The notes below the pieces were generated by a model. The model saw only the letters and a program-made list of their open reading frames with translations, was not told the origin of the DNA and ran no database searches. A DNA stretch of 64,000 bases from Cheilinus undulatus (Eukaryota > Chordata > Actinopteri > Labriformes > Labridae), in assembly GCF_018320785.1 (NCBI RefSeq), contig NC_054876.1:9800712-9864711 (forward strand), read 5' to 3'. Positions 24,626 through 34,867 of the stretch are shown here, piece after piece (positions within the stretch are counted from its first letter, which is position 1; each line of letters opens with the position of its first letter). A program made the translations under genes and the position numbers.

Positions 24626-26317
24626 TATACAACCCTTTGTGGTATCTGACTTTTTAATCACTACAATAAACCATAGCTGATTAACATCTTAATTAAACAA
24701 CATTTAGCTTCTTTTACATGATTTCTACTCAGTGTCAGCTTGTTTGGAGCCACTTATTGAGCCAATGCATTGGTGCTCCCGATTTACCTTTAGCTCAGTT
24801 GTTCTATTACTTAAAAGAAAGTCAGTTTCTCAATTTGTGTCCTTTAATTAAGCAAAAATCAAGGCTCTCACACATCCTAGAAAAACTGGAAAACCAATTT
24901 TCTCGTCATTAAAAATCCATGAAATGAGAGCAAAAGCAGCATGACCTTGGAAAACGTGTGCTGTCCTTTAAATTATATAAACATTCTCCAAATTTCATAT
25001 CAGAATTCCCGAAAACAGACAACAGTGTTACCTAAAAGGGCTAAATTATGTCAAAAATCATGTTAAATAGATGGTGATGTTAGTTCTTGTAGTAGTTTTA
25101 TGAAAAGGTCACATGCTAGCAGGAGCTCTGGACCTGAAAAACTGCAACTTCTAAAAACAGTCTGAAGTATGAGACAAATTCTGTGAAAAATGTGTTTTTA
25201 ACATAGATATTATTTTAACTAAGAGGAAAAATTTGTCCATTTTATAGATAGGACACAAATGCAAACACATCTATACAACAAGCATCAAGGTGTGAGGCTT
25301 ATGCCAAAAAGTATCAGATCTACTTACAGATGTGTAGTTAAGAATTCCAAGTCAGTTTATGTCATATTATACTATATGATAGAAGACATAGAGAAAATAT
25401 TGGTCCAGGTGGCTTCAAAATGAGTGTCATGTAAGCACAACCTTGTGAAATCAACACTCGCCAAGTTGACTTTCAAATCTGTCACCTCTGATGTAGAATA
25501 CATCTGTATCAGACAGGCCACCAGTTCTCACAACTGGTAGGGTAGTGTTTATATTCTACATAATGTCCATACTTATAGCGGCTCAGTCCATTTCAATTTG
25601 ACATGTTGTTTGAAACAGTGTATTATTTTGAAATGCAGGGCAGTTTTGCATGTGGGAAGAGAGAGAGAGGCTGGACCGAGGGGTGCAGAGGTTAGAGTAT
25701 AAAGCTCAGGAGTTGACAACCTGTTACATTGTTGTGTGATTAGATAAGTCTAGCAGCACTACTTCATTGTAGACTACAGGACAGTGGATGGAGTCATGAG
25801 TTAATCTAGGTTAAGATTTAGAAATGGTATACCCCATACTGCTCAGTCAGATTGAACCTGGGCAGCTTGCTTCGAGGCTGTCTATCCAAAAAAGCATTTG
25901 TCATTAAAATATCATGGTTCTGCTTTGTTCTGTTTTGATAGGACTATCTCAATTTTAAGGAGCCTTAGTTCCCTTACTATGATGATTGACGAAAAAGTGA
26001 AATTGATTCAAGACAGTCTGGCTGCAGACCTCAGATCTTAGACACCCCTCTTGCAGACTACTACAGTGAGATGCCACAGAAATAAAAGCTAAAAGTTAAA
26101 AAAATAAAAATCGGATTAAATTTCCACTAAGGGTTAGGATGAGGGCTGAGTTAAGGTTTAGGCTACTGAAAATTAAAAGTCAAAAACCTGACCTGCCAAA
26201 CAAAACGTTTAATGAAGCTGAATAAACAGAATAAAGCATTTCCTCCTTGAAAACACTGTAATGCACCTAACAGAAAAGTCTAATGCTAACAGAACTGTGT
26301 TAGTTACATGGGTAACA

Positions 26318-26610
26318 TACAGTCCTCTCCAAAAGTATAGGAACGCTGGGCCCAATGCATTATTTTCACTGTGGACTAAAAACATTTGGGTTTGACACCA
26401 AAAGATGAATATGAGACAAGAGATCAACATTTCAACTTTTATTTCCGGGTGTTTACATCTTGATATGATACACCACTTAGGAGATAGCTTTATTTGTACA
26501 GAAAACCACATTTTCAGGTGAGTAAAAGAACTGGAACAGAAAGACTTAAAATAGATTAAAGTGAATAACAGTTCATATTTAGTTGGAAATCCTTTTGTTG
26601 CAGTAACTGT
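26318..26610. mobile_element. Terminal fragment of a Tc1-like transposon
   Basis: Begins at a TA with CAGTCCTCTCCAAAAGTATA, a terminus I recognise from teleost Tc1-like elements. It continues through a typical non-coding end (TTTATTTCCGGGTGTTTACATC) to CCTTTTGTTGCAGTAACTG. No second terminus or transposase is present. The copy breaks off where the minisatellite begins. Confidence 0.65.
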
Positions 26611-26611
26611 A

Positions 26612-27123
26612 GTTAAATATAAAGCTCATCAAGCTATGTTAGCTACAAAGGTAACATAGCTACATAGCATAACCTAAAGCTAATTGAGCTACATTAGCTA
26701 CGTAGGAAACATAGCTATGTAGCTCAATCTAAAGCTAAGAAACCTACATTAGCTATGTAAGTAATACAGCTAAAGCTAATGAAGCAACATTAGCTATGTA
26801 GGTAACAGCTATGTAGCTAAATCTAAAGCTAACTAAATTATGTTAACTGTATAAGTAACATTGCTACATTAATAAATATAAAGTTAACAAAGCTACATTA
26901 ACTACCTGGTTAACCTGGCTACATAGCCAAATCTAAAGCTAAAAAAGCTACATTAACAATGTAGGCAACATAGCTATGTAGCTTAACCTAAAGCTAATGT
27001 AGGTACATTAGCTATACAGGTAACATAGCTAAAAAGTCAAACCTAAAGCTAATGGAGCCAAGTTAGCTATGCAGATAATTTGTAGCTACATCTAAAGCTA
27101 ATGATGCTACATTAGTTTATGCT
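26612..27123. repeat. AGCT-rich minisatellite, about 50-57 bp period, about ten diverged units
   Basis: The core TCTAAAGCTAA recurs at about 26672, 26729, 26770, 26822, 26868, 26931, 26986, 27043 and 27092. Between cores lie variants of ACATTAGCTATGTAGGTAAC and ATAGCTATGTAGCT. The units are internally palindromic (ATAGCTAT, TAGCTA), so single strands could fold. The open frame 27124-27369 just beyond is built from the same AGCT words and is not a credible gene. Confidence 0.85.
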
Positions 27124-27819
27124 ATGTTTGCTAAAGCTCAAGATCAGTTTTATAAGTACATAAACGAACAGTGGCTTGTTTTAGCTTTAGCTATAGCTAA
27201 CATAGCTGCAGTGGCTTATGTCTTACTAAATGGCGTTAACTATGTAGCCAGTAAAGCTATATCAGCTTTAGCGAAAGCTAAAGTAAGCGTTTGTGTATCT
27301 TCTTCTAAAACAGTCCTAAACATAATTAAATCCAAGATGAGAACACTCATCTTTTTGTTTTATTCATGAAATGTTGCTTAGTCTGTAATGCTAGTAAAGT
27401 GGTTATTTCATTTTGTGTTTTAATTTAGCTGGTTTCTCTGAAGTTGTCTTCCCTCAATTTAAACATTATTCTGTTACAAAACCATTGAATAATTGTTCCT
27501 AAACACTGCTATCAATGTGAATCTTGTGTCAAATTGTAAAGCTTGTTGGTATGTGGAATGTGAAAACGGACACACAAGTCATCCGGTTGGCACACTACGC
27601 TGAGCCGGGGGGGATGTTTTTTTTCACACTGAGGGCTGCTGTAACAAATTCTGACTGGAAACTCAGGAGTGAACTTGGGAGGCTTTAATTTGGAAAACTG
27701 GCAAACTGGAAATCCTGTCCTGCTCATGTGTAAGGTCAAACACTCCACAAATGTGTGTGCAAAGAGGAAGTTGAGGATTTAAAAACACATCCACAGCTTT
27801 TGCATGAACAGAAATGTGA

Positions 27820-27946
27820 TTTATTAGTCTTACATGGTGTTCTGTACTGAATACCTCTGTTTTACTCATCTTAGATGCTACAACAATGTCAGTATTTAAT
27901 TTGGCTGTCAAAACCTTACTACCATCCAATATGATGAACATTTATT
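27820..27946 (-). terminator. atg101: Candidate polyadenylation signals of atg101
   Basis: AATAAA on the minus strand at 27941-27946 and again at 27820-27825, about 350 and 475 bases beyond the atg101 stop codon. Which is used cannot be told from sequence. Confidence 0.45.
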
Positions 27947-28297
27947 GCCAAAGATTAACAATAAATTACACATTTTTGACATCAGCAACACAATTTTTTA
28001 AAGAACTGATATAAACTCTTATTTTCTTCCCTGTCATGGTTGAATTCCTAGATGGAAGAGGGAAGAGACAAAGAGAATACTGCAAAAACAAAAAGCATTT
28101 AAAATCAACATCACATAATAATTTTAAGGTACAAGCGATAACCAAACCACAGCAGAGATATCACAGAAGCCACAGATGAGTTGCCTTCGCTGACACTGCC
28201 AGGTTTTTCACATGTTTTTAGAATAAAAAGAGACCGCATGTCTATGTATGTGGTAATGAATCATCCAGATCTTTTTCCTCTCTGTCCTCGAGCGTCC

Positions 28298-28702
28298 TCA
28301 CAGAGCCAGAGTGTCCTTAATCAGCCTCCTCATTGTTGTGCTCACAGAGGTGCCCAGAGAGTCCGTGATCTGAAATGTGATTTTGTAAAGATAGGGCTGC
28401 ACATCTTTGAGGCTGGTGTCGAACACATTGTCCACTTCAGACTGGGTGGGCATCTTTGGCAGGTATTCGTGTCTGTTTATGACCTCAACCACGTTGATGA
28501 CTTTCTCGCCCAGCTTCTCGCCCACCTTCTCCCTGCAGATCTGTCTCTCCTGCTCATTGGCCAGGTTCACCACGTTGACTTTGATGCTCCAAACTTCCCA
28601 GGGGATGCACTCATCAGAAAAGGGCCAGCGGGACTTCTTCTTCTGGTAGAACTCCAGGGAGATTTGCCCCATGCCGTCACTGCCAGAGTTGTTCAAAGCA
28701 TC
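28298..28702 (-). CDS. atg101: atg101 exon 2
   Basis: Encodes residues 85-218, starting DALNNSG after an acceptor ending TTGTAG at 28703. It holds the WF finger, the [20 protein letters not shown] helix, the strongly conserved [18 protein letters not shown] and the C-terminal strand. It ends at a TAA complement at 28298. Confidence 0.97.
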   Translation of the reverse strand, partial: DALNNSGSDGMGQISLEFYQKKKSRWPFSDECIPWEVWSIKVNVVNLANEQERQICREKVGEKLGEKVINVVEVINRHEYLPKMPTQSEVDNVFDTSLKDVQPYLYKITFQITDSLGTSVSTTMRRLIKDTLAL

Positions 28703-30789
28703 CTACAAGCACAGAAGAGAGTGATTTAAACTTTATAATAGATTAACAGGGATGCAACAATAGACTAAGCTAATGATATACATCAAAATACTGGATTCAC
28801 AATAGGACTATCATGATTTTCCATAACTTTATAATCTTTCATAAAAAATGGGAAAAGGCAAGGATGCACAGATCCCTGTGCCTATACCAAGTCTTTGTAT
28901 GCCTACTTCTAAAACACTGCCAGTATCAGTGTTTCCCTTACACAGATGAACCTCAGGTTGGCCTCAGGCACACTGATGGACACCCAAGTTTATTTACAGA
29001 ACATACTTCTTTTTTAACACTTGTGCAGTGCCTGTGACACTATTTCCCGCATGTCTCTCTCCTACTCTCTCATCCTTATTTCCGATTCTGCCCACTGTCC
29101 TCCTCTATCAAAAAAGGTATAAAAATCCCAAAAATACAGTGCTTAACAAATCTATTAGACCACCTGTCATATTTTTCTCAAAGACCATCCAGCATCATGA
29201 AGTGCTTTAATGCGGACTCTTTCATTTTCAGTGAGCTCTCCACGTTTTACCATTTTGAACAGGAATGAGGGATTTCAAACTGAATTCACCCAAATTTGAG
29301 CCAGCTCACTAGGCTTCTGTGAGAAGTCAGAAATTAATCAAGCATAACATTCAACCACTAAAACTGATTTTTTTTCTGTTCAGGAATGCAAGTAAATAAC
29401 TATAATACCTAGCAGCTGACTCAGAAGAGATTTACAAATGTCTTATTGGGCTGTAGAAGAAGTGACCTGTTGTTTTCTTTAAAAACCAGAGTTACAAGGG
29501 GCTTCACAGGAAATAAATACAACCCAGCCCTTGAAAACAAGCAGAAAGTAAACATCCAGATGAATAATAGAAAACAAATGTAAAGTGAATAAAAGTATTG
29601 CAACAGTTAAAAGATGAAAAAGTAGTATTGGTACATCCCTAGTTATAAAAAGGTTTTTTTAATTTACCTGACCAAAAAGGACAAGAAAATAAAAGAATGT
29701 ATGACTATTTATATTTTTTCTCATTTATTTAAATGGGCCATTATTTTAGGGATGCACAGATGCAGTAGTTTAAAGTCAACCTTTTTTTTTTTCTTTTAAA
29801 GATTACTTTTTGGGGCTTGTTTGCCTTTTTTTCAGATATGACAGCTGAAGGGAGACAGGAAATACGGGGAGAAAGAGTGGGGGAAGATATGCACCAAACA
29901 TGCACTGAGACCAGGATGAGTTTCTCATTTATTAAACTGACTTTTAAGTGTCTGGATGATCTCGCTCTTCAGCCAGAGTTATTCAAAAATACTTGAGTGA
30001 AGAAACCACTACAAGAGGAGCAGTTAGCAGAGACTGTAGACCAGCAAAGTGTAAAACAAAATCTAGTCAGACCCCTTTTTCAGTTAAGGATCCACAGATC
30101 TGACGCACTCTACCATCAGAAATAAAACAGTACAGAATATATATTTCATTGTCCTCCAGTCAATGCAGCAATGCCTATGTACTGTCCCTGACAAATAAAC
30201 TGATAAATAAAATTTGCTAGAAATAGAATCTTACAAAATCACTAAGAGCTGGATGCCATTTAATACACTTTATTATTGATAATAACAAAGGTGATTTCAT
30301 TTTAAAATCCTTCAAACCGACATATATTCTAATACAATCCTTAATACAGTTTATAAGATATTGGCTTTTGCAACCTCAAAGATTTCACCAGTGCAACACC
30401 ATCTCATTTAAGTATTGTTTTCAAAACATCAGTATAAGCAAGGTGAAGTCTCAGTAAGCGTTCATATAACACAACCATCAAATTACAGGCCTTAAAACGC
30501 CTTACAGTCAACAATCACAGCTGAAACCACCAATTACCTTGAATTCAGACACAGCTTTCCTGATCACCCTGTCCAGTTCCTCTGATGAAACCCTGACGAA
30601 GGTAAAATCGATGAAGTCGCAGTCGATGTCCAGGGTCCCCACGGTCCCGATGGAGTAGGTGCCCTCCTTCTTGTAGTGAAACTTGCCCGTGCTCCGGTGC
30701 AGTAAAATGGTGTGAAGCAGAGCTAACATCGACTCCTCCACCTGCCTGGCCTCCACTGTGACCTCCAGCACCTCAGAGCGGCAATTCAT
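28298..30789 (-). CDS. atg101: Autophagy-related protein 101, two coding exons, complete
   Basis: Atg101 binds and stabilises Atg13 in the ULK1 kinase complex that starts autophagosome formation. The exons are 30538-30789 (84 codons) and 28298-28702 (134 codons plus stop), giving 218 residues, the same as human ATG101. The splice joins EFK to DALNN cleanly in phase 0, with GTAATT and CTTGTAG borders. The protein is a single HORMA fold. The WF finger that recruits downstream factors is intact (Trp110-Pro111-Phe112 in SRWPFSDE), and the C terminus [14 protein letters not shown] matches the family. The start ATG was chosen by the family N terminus [10 protein letters not shown]; an upstream in-frame ATG at 30828 would add 13 unconserved residues. 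Convergent with zbtb21 and divergent from c2cd2. Confidence 0.97.
29038..29138 (+). mobile_element. 5'-truncated SINE tail
   Basis: Starts at CACTATTTCCCGCATGTCTC and runs through CCGATTCTGCCCACTGTCC to an A-rich TATAAAAATCCC tail. This is the same 3' body as the SINE at 49289-49455, without its tRNA-like head. Confidence 0.7.
29139..29345. mobile_element. Terminal fragment of a Tc1-like transposon
   Basis: CAGTGCTTAACAAATCTATT followed by AGACCACCTGTC, a terminus recognised from teleost Tc1-like elements. About 200 bases are left with no transposase or opposite end. Confidence 0.6.
29797..29905 (-). mobile_element. Truncated SINE tail, minus strand
   Basis: The reverse complement of the same SINE body: a gappy CCTTTTTTTCAGATA stretch, then GGGAGACAGGAAATACGGGG and AGAAAGAGTGGGGGAA. 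No A or B box remains. Confidence 0.55.
30538..30789 (-). CDS. atg101: atg101 exon 1
   Basis: Encodes residues 1-84, from [10 protein letters not shown] to SEFK. Conserved HORMA-domain words include [20 protein letters not shown] and [18 protein letters not shown]. The donor GTAATT begins at 30537. Confidence 0.96.
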
Positions 30790-30906
30790 GGCGAAACAAT
30801 GGTTATTTACATTTACAGGCGACGACAACAGCAGGGAGATGACGGCTACTGTACGCCAGCTCGATCCCGTTTAATGACGAATTTATCGTTTGTTTACCTC
30901 TACGAG

Positions 30907-30916
30907 GGGGCGGAGC
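30907..30916. promoter_or_regulatory. atg101: GC box (Sp1-like) upstream of atg101
   Basis: GGGGCGGAGC on the plus strand, 118 bases upstream of the atg101 start codon, in a locally GC-rich stretch. It is a likely part of the atg101 core promoter by motif and position only. Confidence 0.5.
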
Positions 30917-31307
30917 CTTAGTCGAACTGTGTTCGTATATTTAAAAACACAGAATATAAATATTTTTAAGACTTCTCTACCTCCAAAATAAGAACGTAAG
31001 GAATGAGTAAAGACACATTGTTTCAAAGCTAGCCTGCCTGCTAGCAACCTCAGTGTTTGCTACAAATAGGACAGGAAGATGTGGTAATGATGACGCCGTA
31101 CAGTCTACGGCAAGCAGTGTAGTTCAAAACAACCTTTTAGGAGTGTTTTGTTTCGCATTTACGTCTTTTTCCGGTCGATTTTGTTTTACAATAAAGTATG
31201 CAACCACACACTTTGTTGTAGAGCAGTCTCGAAGCACAATACTCTAGCCTTTACGCCGAAAAACATCAATCTTGAACATCAACAACAATCGATCGCATTT
31301 TCGAGGT

Positions 31308-31326
31308 GCATTCTGGGATATGTAGT
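31308..31326 (-). promoter_or_regulatory. ZNF143/Staf-type binding motif, atg101 side
   Basis: GCATTCTGGGATATGTAGT, whose complement ACTACATATCCCAGAATGC fits the vertebrate ZNF143 (Staf) consensus almost exactly. It lies about 520 bases upstream of the atg101 start. The factor commonly binds TATA-less housekeeping and bidirectional promoters. Confidence 0.65.
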
Positions 31327-33399
31327 TATGGTTTCTGCCGGTTTCTACAAGGTTTCTAGTAACGGTTATCTACAGTAAACTTGCGTTTACGTGCTACATG
31401 GATGCTCGGAATTTCCAGTTTCAGATGTGTTTCTCTGAAATCAACAACTTTGATATTTAAGATCGTTCTGAGAAAAATATGAAGGGCTTGAGAAACAAAA
31501 ATCAAATGATAGAGGTGGAGGGGATAAAACCTCATGTGAGTTGAATAATGAAGTGATAAAAATGCAAATGATTCAAAAAAAATTAACTTGTTGCAAGTTG
31601 ATGATAACAGCGGCAAATTATTTATTCAGCATTTCTCATAAAAGTGCAAAAAATCCATTTATCATTTAAATAAAGATGCTTCAAGGGTGTAAGTAAAGAA
31701 AATGATGATAAAATTAAGATTATGAAAATGTGATTTGATTTATTACACATCAAAAATGTGTTACAAATGCGTTAAATGTTTGAATTAAAAACAAATGATG
31801 AAAAAGTTTAATTACCACTGTAACAACAACAATAATGATGATAATATTGCTAATAATAACAACATTTTATCTGATTTTTTAAAGAGTTTCTTGCCATCTC
31901 ATTTTGTCAAATTTTAGTCTGCTTATTCATATCATACCAATACAAACACTGACACAGATGGTAGCTGAAAAGATTGTTACAAAGAGTACATAGATACATT
32001 TAAATCTTTAGACAAGAAAAATTAGAAACAACATTGAGAGACAAAACATGGATGAGTCAAGAAATACTACAAAAAGACACAGTAGGATACTTTTTGCTGA
32101 TACTGAGTGTTTTAACTGCCTTTTTGTTGTCTGCATGAGATATGTTCTGAATAATTTGTCCCATTTCCTTCATCAGCAAAACAAAAAAAAGAAAGAGAAA
32201 AGAAAGAGATCTGTTAATTTCGAAGCAAAAATTGGATAGTTTTTCAGATTTTTTGTGGAGGTTTAAAAAGTAAAACATTTACAAGAAAATGATCACAATA
32301 TTCCAATGTTAAACGTCAGATATTTTAAGTTTCTAAACCTTGAAGATTTCAAGTGTACAAAGTCATATTGTGACTGGCATTACAAAGGCATAAAAGTTGG
32401 AGAACCAACCAGGAATAGAGTCTGGATAGCCTCAACTCTATAGAAACGTGTAATTTACGATGATAATGGTAATGTGATGATTTGGGGCTAAAATCACAAG
32501 TATTTCCTTATTGCTCCTGCCCAACAGATAGTTTTATTTGATTATAGGCCCTCTTCATTTGTAGGCTAATCGTGGGCTCTACAGTCTCTAAAACTCTATG
32601 TTTTGGTTATCGTAAATATATGAAATTTTGAAATTGAATATTGTTGTTTCTTTTGAAAAATAACAGGTCCCCAATTTTATTGTTATTGCTATTGTTTTAA
32701 TGCTGTCAAAATGTTTGAAAATTTTTGTTAATCAATCACAGAAAGGGAAATTGTGACTTAAACATGTATGCTGATAAGTGAGAAACATGGAAACGGGCGT
32801 ATCCTTCTGCTTTGCAAGGTTAGTATGCTGACGAGTCAAACTCTAATGCCATCACACAGTCAGCTAAAGTAGTTTTGTTATGTCAATTGGAACACATGTA
32901 AAAATTCTCTGTGCGATTAATGTTGATGAGATTATCAATAATCTAGATTGATTAGTAAGTGGGCAATCCGTCCCCTGTCTCCACTTCTTCTGTTTTGAAA
33001 GCTAATAAAAGTTTTGGTGCCATTCTGATACATGTCTATTCTGATTGTATTGTTATTATTATTATTATTAGTAAATCTACCATGAATGCAATCTTTCCCA
33101 AATTATCAGAACATGTTGTTGCAATTGATGTATTACAAAGCCTGTGATTGAAGCTTTAGGATTTTTAAATTATTTTTAAAAATTTATATTCTTTTACATC
33201 TTTATTTACTTTTAGTAGCCCTAATATGTCACTGTATTTATCTGTGAATAAGACGCTTGACAAAAAACTAATTCTAAACGGGAATGTGAAAATGAGCTTT
33301 ACAATTAAAAATAGGGCAGACACATATTGCTGTTGAAAGAGGGAAGAAATATTTCAAGTTTTAATTTGATAATTTATAACTGTTTAAACAGGACCTCTT

Positions 33400-33432
33400 T
33401 ATTATTATTATTACTATTAATAATACTATTAA

Positions 33433-33464
<32 letters not shown>

Positions 33465-33530
33465 GTAGTAGTACTACTACAAATAACAACAACAACAACA
33501 ACAACAATAATAATAATAATAATTACAATA
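33400..33530. repeat. Compound trinucleotide microsatellite
   Basis: Consecutive ATT, ACT/TAC, AGT, ACT, AAC and AAT triplet runs. The (TAC)n and TAGTAGTAG parts are complementary, so part of the array can fold on itself. Long open frames on both strands here (33327-33571) are a by-product of the triplets. Confidence 0.85.
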
Positions 33531-33997
33531 ATGATAAATATTTTAAAAATAATTTGGCCATGATATGCCACAGTATTTATCTGTGTATTTATCGTATTGT
33601 ATTTTGTTATAAAGTGTCATCATCTTTACTGCTATAATCAAGTCAGACCGATATAATGCTCTAGTAATTGTCTTTCTATTTGCGCCCTTGACTTAAGGGG
33701 GCGTTAACGTGGACTCTCCCATGAGATGATCAGTTTTCCGATTTTCTGAAATTCACGGAACGCATCGTGAGTGAAACGAGCTATGCTACGGCAAATCGCG
33801 GAGCTCAAAAATAGTCCTTTTAATTTTTTTTTTTTTTTTTTGCGTAACGGTGGGTAAAGAAATGTCGCCCCGTTTCTGTTGTTTTTCAGGACTACACTCC
33901 TAACTTTACAAACTCTCACTTTATTGTATTTTACCGTCAGTTCAGAAGTATCTTAATATTTACGTGGATACCAACCAGCGAGCGGTGTCGTCGCGGT

Positions 33998-34016
33998 GCA
34001 TTCTGGGAGATACAGT
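33998..34016 (-). promoter_or_regulatory. ZNF143/Staf-type binding motif, c2cd2 side
   Basis: GCATTCTGGGAGATACAGT, a close variant of the motif at 31308-31326 in the same orientation, with the same preceding GGT. It lies about 570 bases before the c2cd2 start codon, near the likely start of its leader. Confidence 0.6.
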
Positions 34017-34585
34017 CTGTGCCACATATCCGTTTCCAGAACAACTTTGTACAGTCAGACTGAGCCGCAAGCCAAGTCCAGCGGCAAGGACCGGACTCCT
34101 CTCTCTAGGATGCTTACCAGGGAGTCTTATTCACCAGACTGGACATCTCTGGAAGGATTTGAACCACAGACTTTGGACATATTTAATCTTTAAGGAACTT
34201 CGGCGGCTGTTTAGCTAATGAAGAATAGCTAGTTAAGCGAACCGTGGCGAAGATTAGCTAACTGAGCTAACAGGCATATTGAATGAGGGGAAGACTGTGT
34301 TCTTTTTCTGCAGGTTATTTTGAAACAGGAGAATACTTTCATTTGTTTGGTTTAGGTCTCTCTAACCAACTTTGGTAATATGACACGTCTCTACGGCGTT
34401 TAAAGGCTGCTATGGAGTGCTGCAGCATGGATAACAATAAGCATAATTTGCATTGGGGGTTGAGATCTGTGCAAATGTCAGCTGCAGGAAATTGCTTTCA
34501 TTGATCGAGCCGTTCCCTGAACAAATATCTACTATGAGGTAGCCAGATTGTTTCTCACAGGAGGAGTGATCACCATCTGCAAAGG

Positions 34586-34867
34586 ATGTCTGACTTGGAA
34601 AGTTCCAGCTCCTATTTTGGCTTGGACGACCCGCAGTGGCTGTGCATGGTCACACTTTTCCTTGCATCCCTCGTCACTCTGCTGCTGTATTTTGTACAGT
34701 ACTTCCAGCAAAGCCGTGTAGGAATCAAACCGAGAACAGCAGAGGACAATGCGGCGCAGGAGGAAGCCGCCTCTCTGCTGGGATGGGCGCTGTCACTGAA
34801 GAGCTGGAAGAGTCAGTGGAGAGGAGCCTGGTGCAGGGCATTGAACGAGGAGTCGAGGAAGCGTGGG
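34586..34867 (+). CDS. c2cd2: c2cd2 exon 1: membrane anchor and start of SMP domain
   Basis: 94 codons ending in RKRG at a GTAGGT donor (phase 0). The single hydrophobic helix [20 protein letters not shown] is the ER anchor, with little before it. The ATG (context AAAGGATGT) opens the frame that holds all family features; earlier leader ATGs are in other frames. Confidence 0.92.

Larger units (their letters stand above)
24626..27810. other. Intergenic region between convergent zbtb21 and atg101
   Basis: Contains a Tc1-like terminal fragment (26318-26610) followed directly by an AGCT-rich minisatellite (26612-27123). The remainder is AT-rich with no supportable gene. Confidence 0.55.
28703..30537 (-). 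other. atg101: atg101 intron with SINE and Tc1 fragments
   Basis: A 1.8 kb intron. It carries a truncated SINE tail (29038-29138), a Tc1-like end (29139-29345) and an oppositely oriented SINE tail (29797-29905). No exon or RNA gene was recognised. Confidence 0.6.
30790..34585. other. Intergenic region and 5' leaders between divergent atg101 and c2cd2
   Basis: The two starts are 3.8 kb apart. A GC box and a ZNF143-type motif lie on the atg101 side and another ZNF143-type motif on the c2cd2 side. In between are AT-rich DNA and a compound trinucleotide microsatellite. The c2cd2 leader probably begins near 33.9-34.0 kb. No other gene was recognised. Confidence 0.6.

Noticed and set aside
27124-27369. 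81-codon plus-strand frame beginning MFAKAQDQFYKY with a hydrophobic middle
   Set aside because: It is made of the same AGCT words as the adjoining minisatellite, has no family resemblance, and lacks gene context.
28181-28729. 182-codon plus-strand frame
   Set aside because: It is the antisense shadow of atg101 exon 2, whose minus-strand product matches the family over its whole length.
28749-29632. Possible MITE with AGGGATG termini enclosing the SINE and Tc1 fragments in the atg101 intron
   Set aside because: Only about nine terminal bases agree and no target duplication is visible; chance is likely given how common this word is here (also 29749 and 53755).
30790-30828. Upstream in-frame ATG extending Atg101 by 13 residues
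   Set aside because: The family N terminus is [10 protein letters not shown] and the resulting 218-residue length equals the human protein; the extension is not conserved as far as I know.
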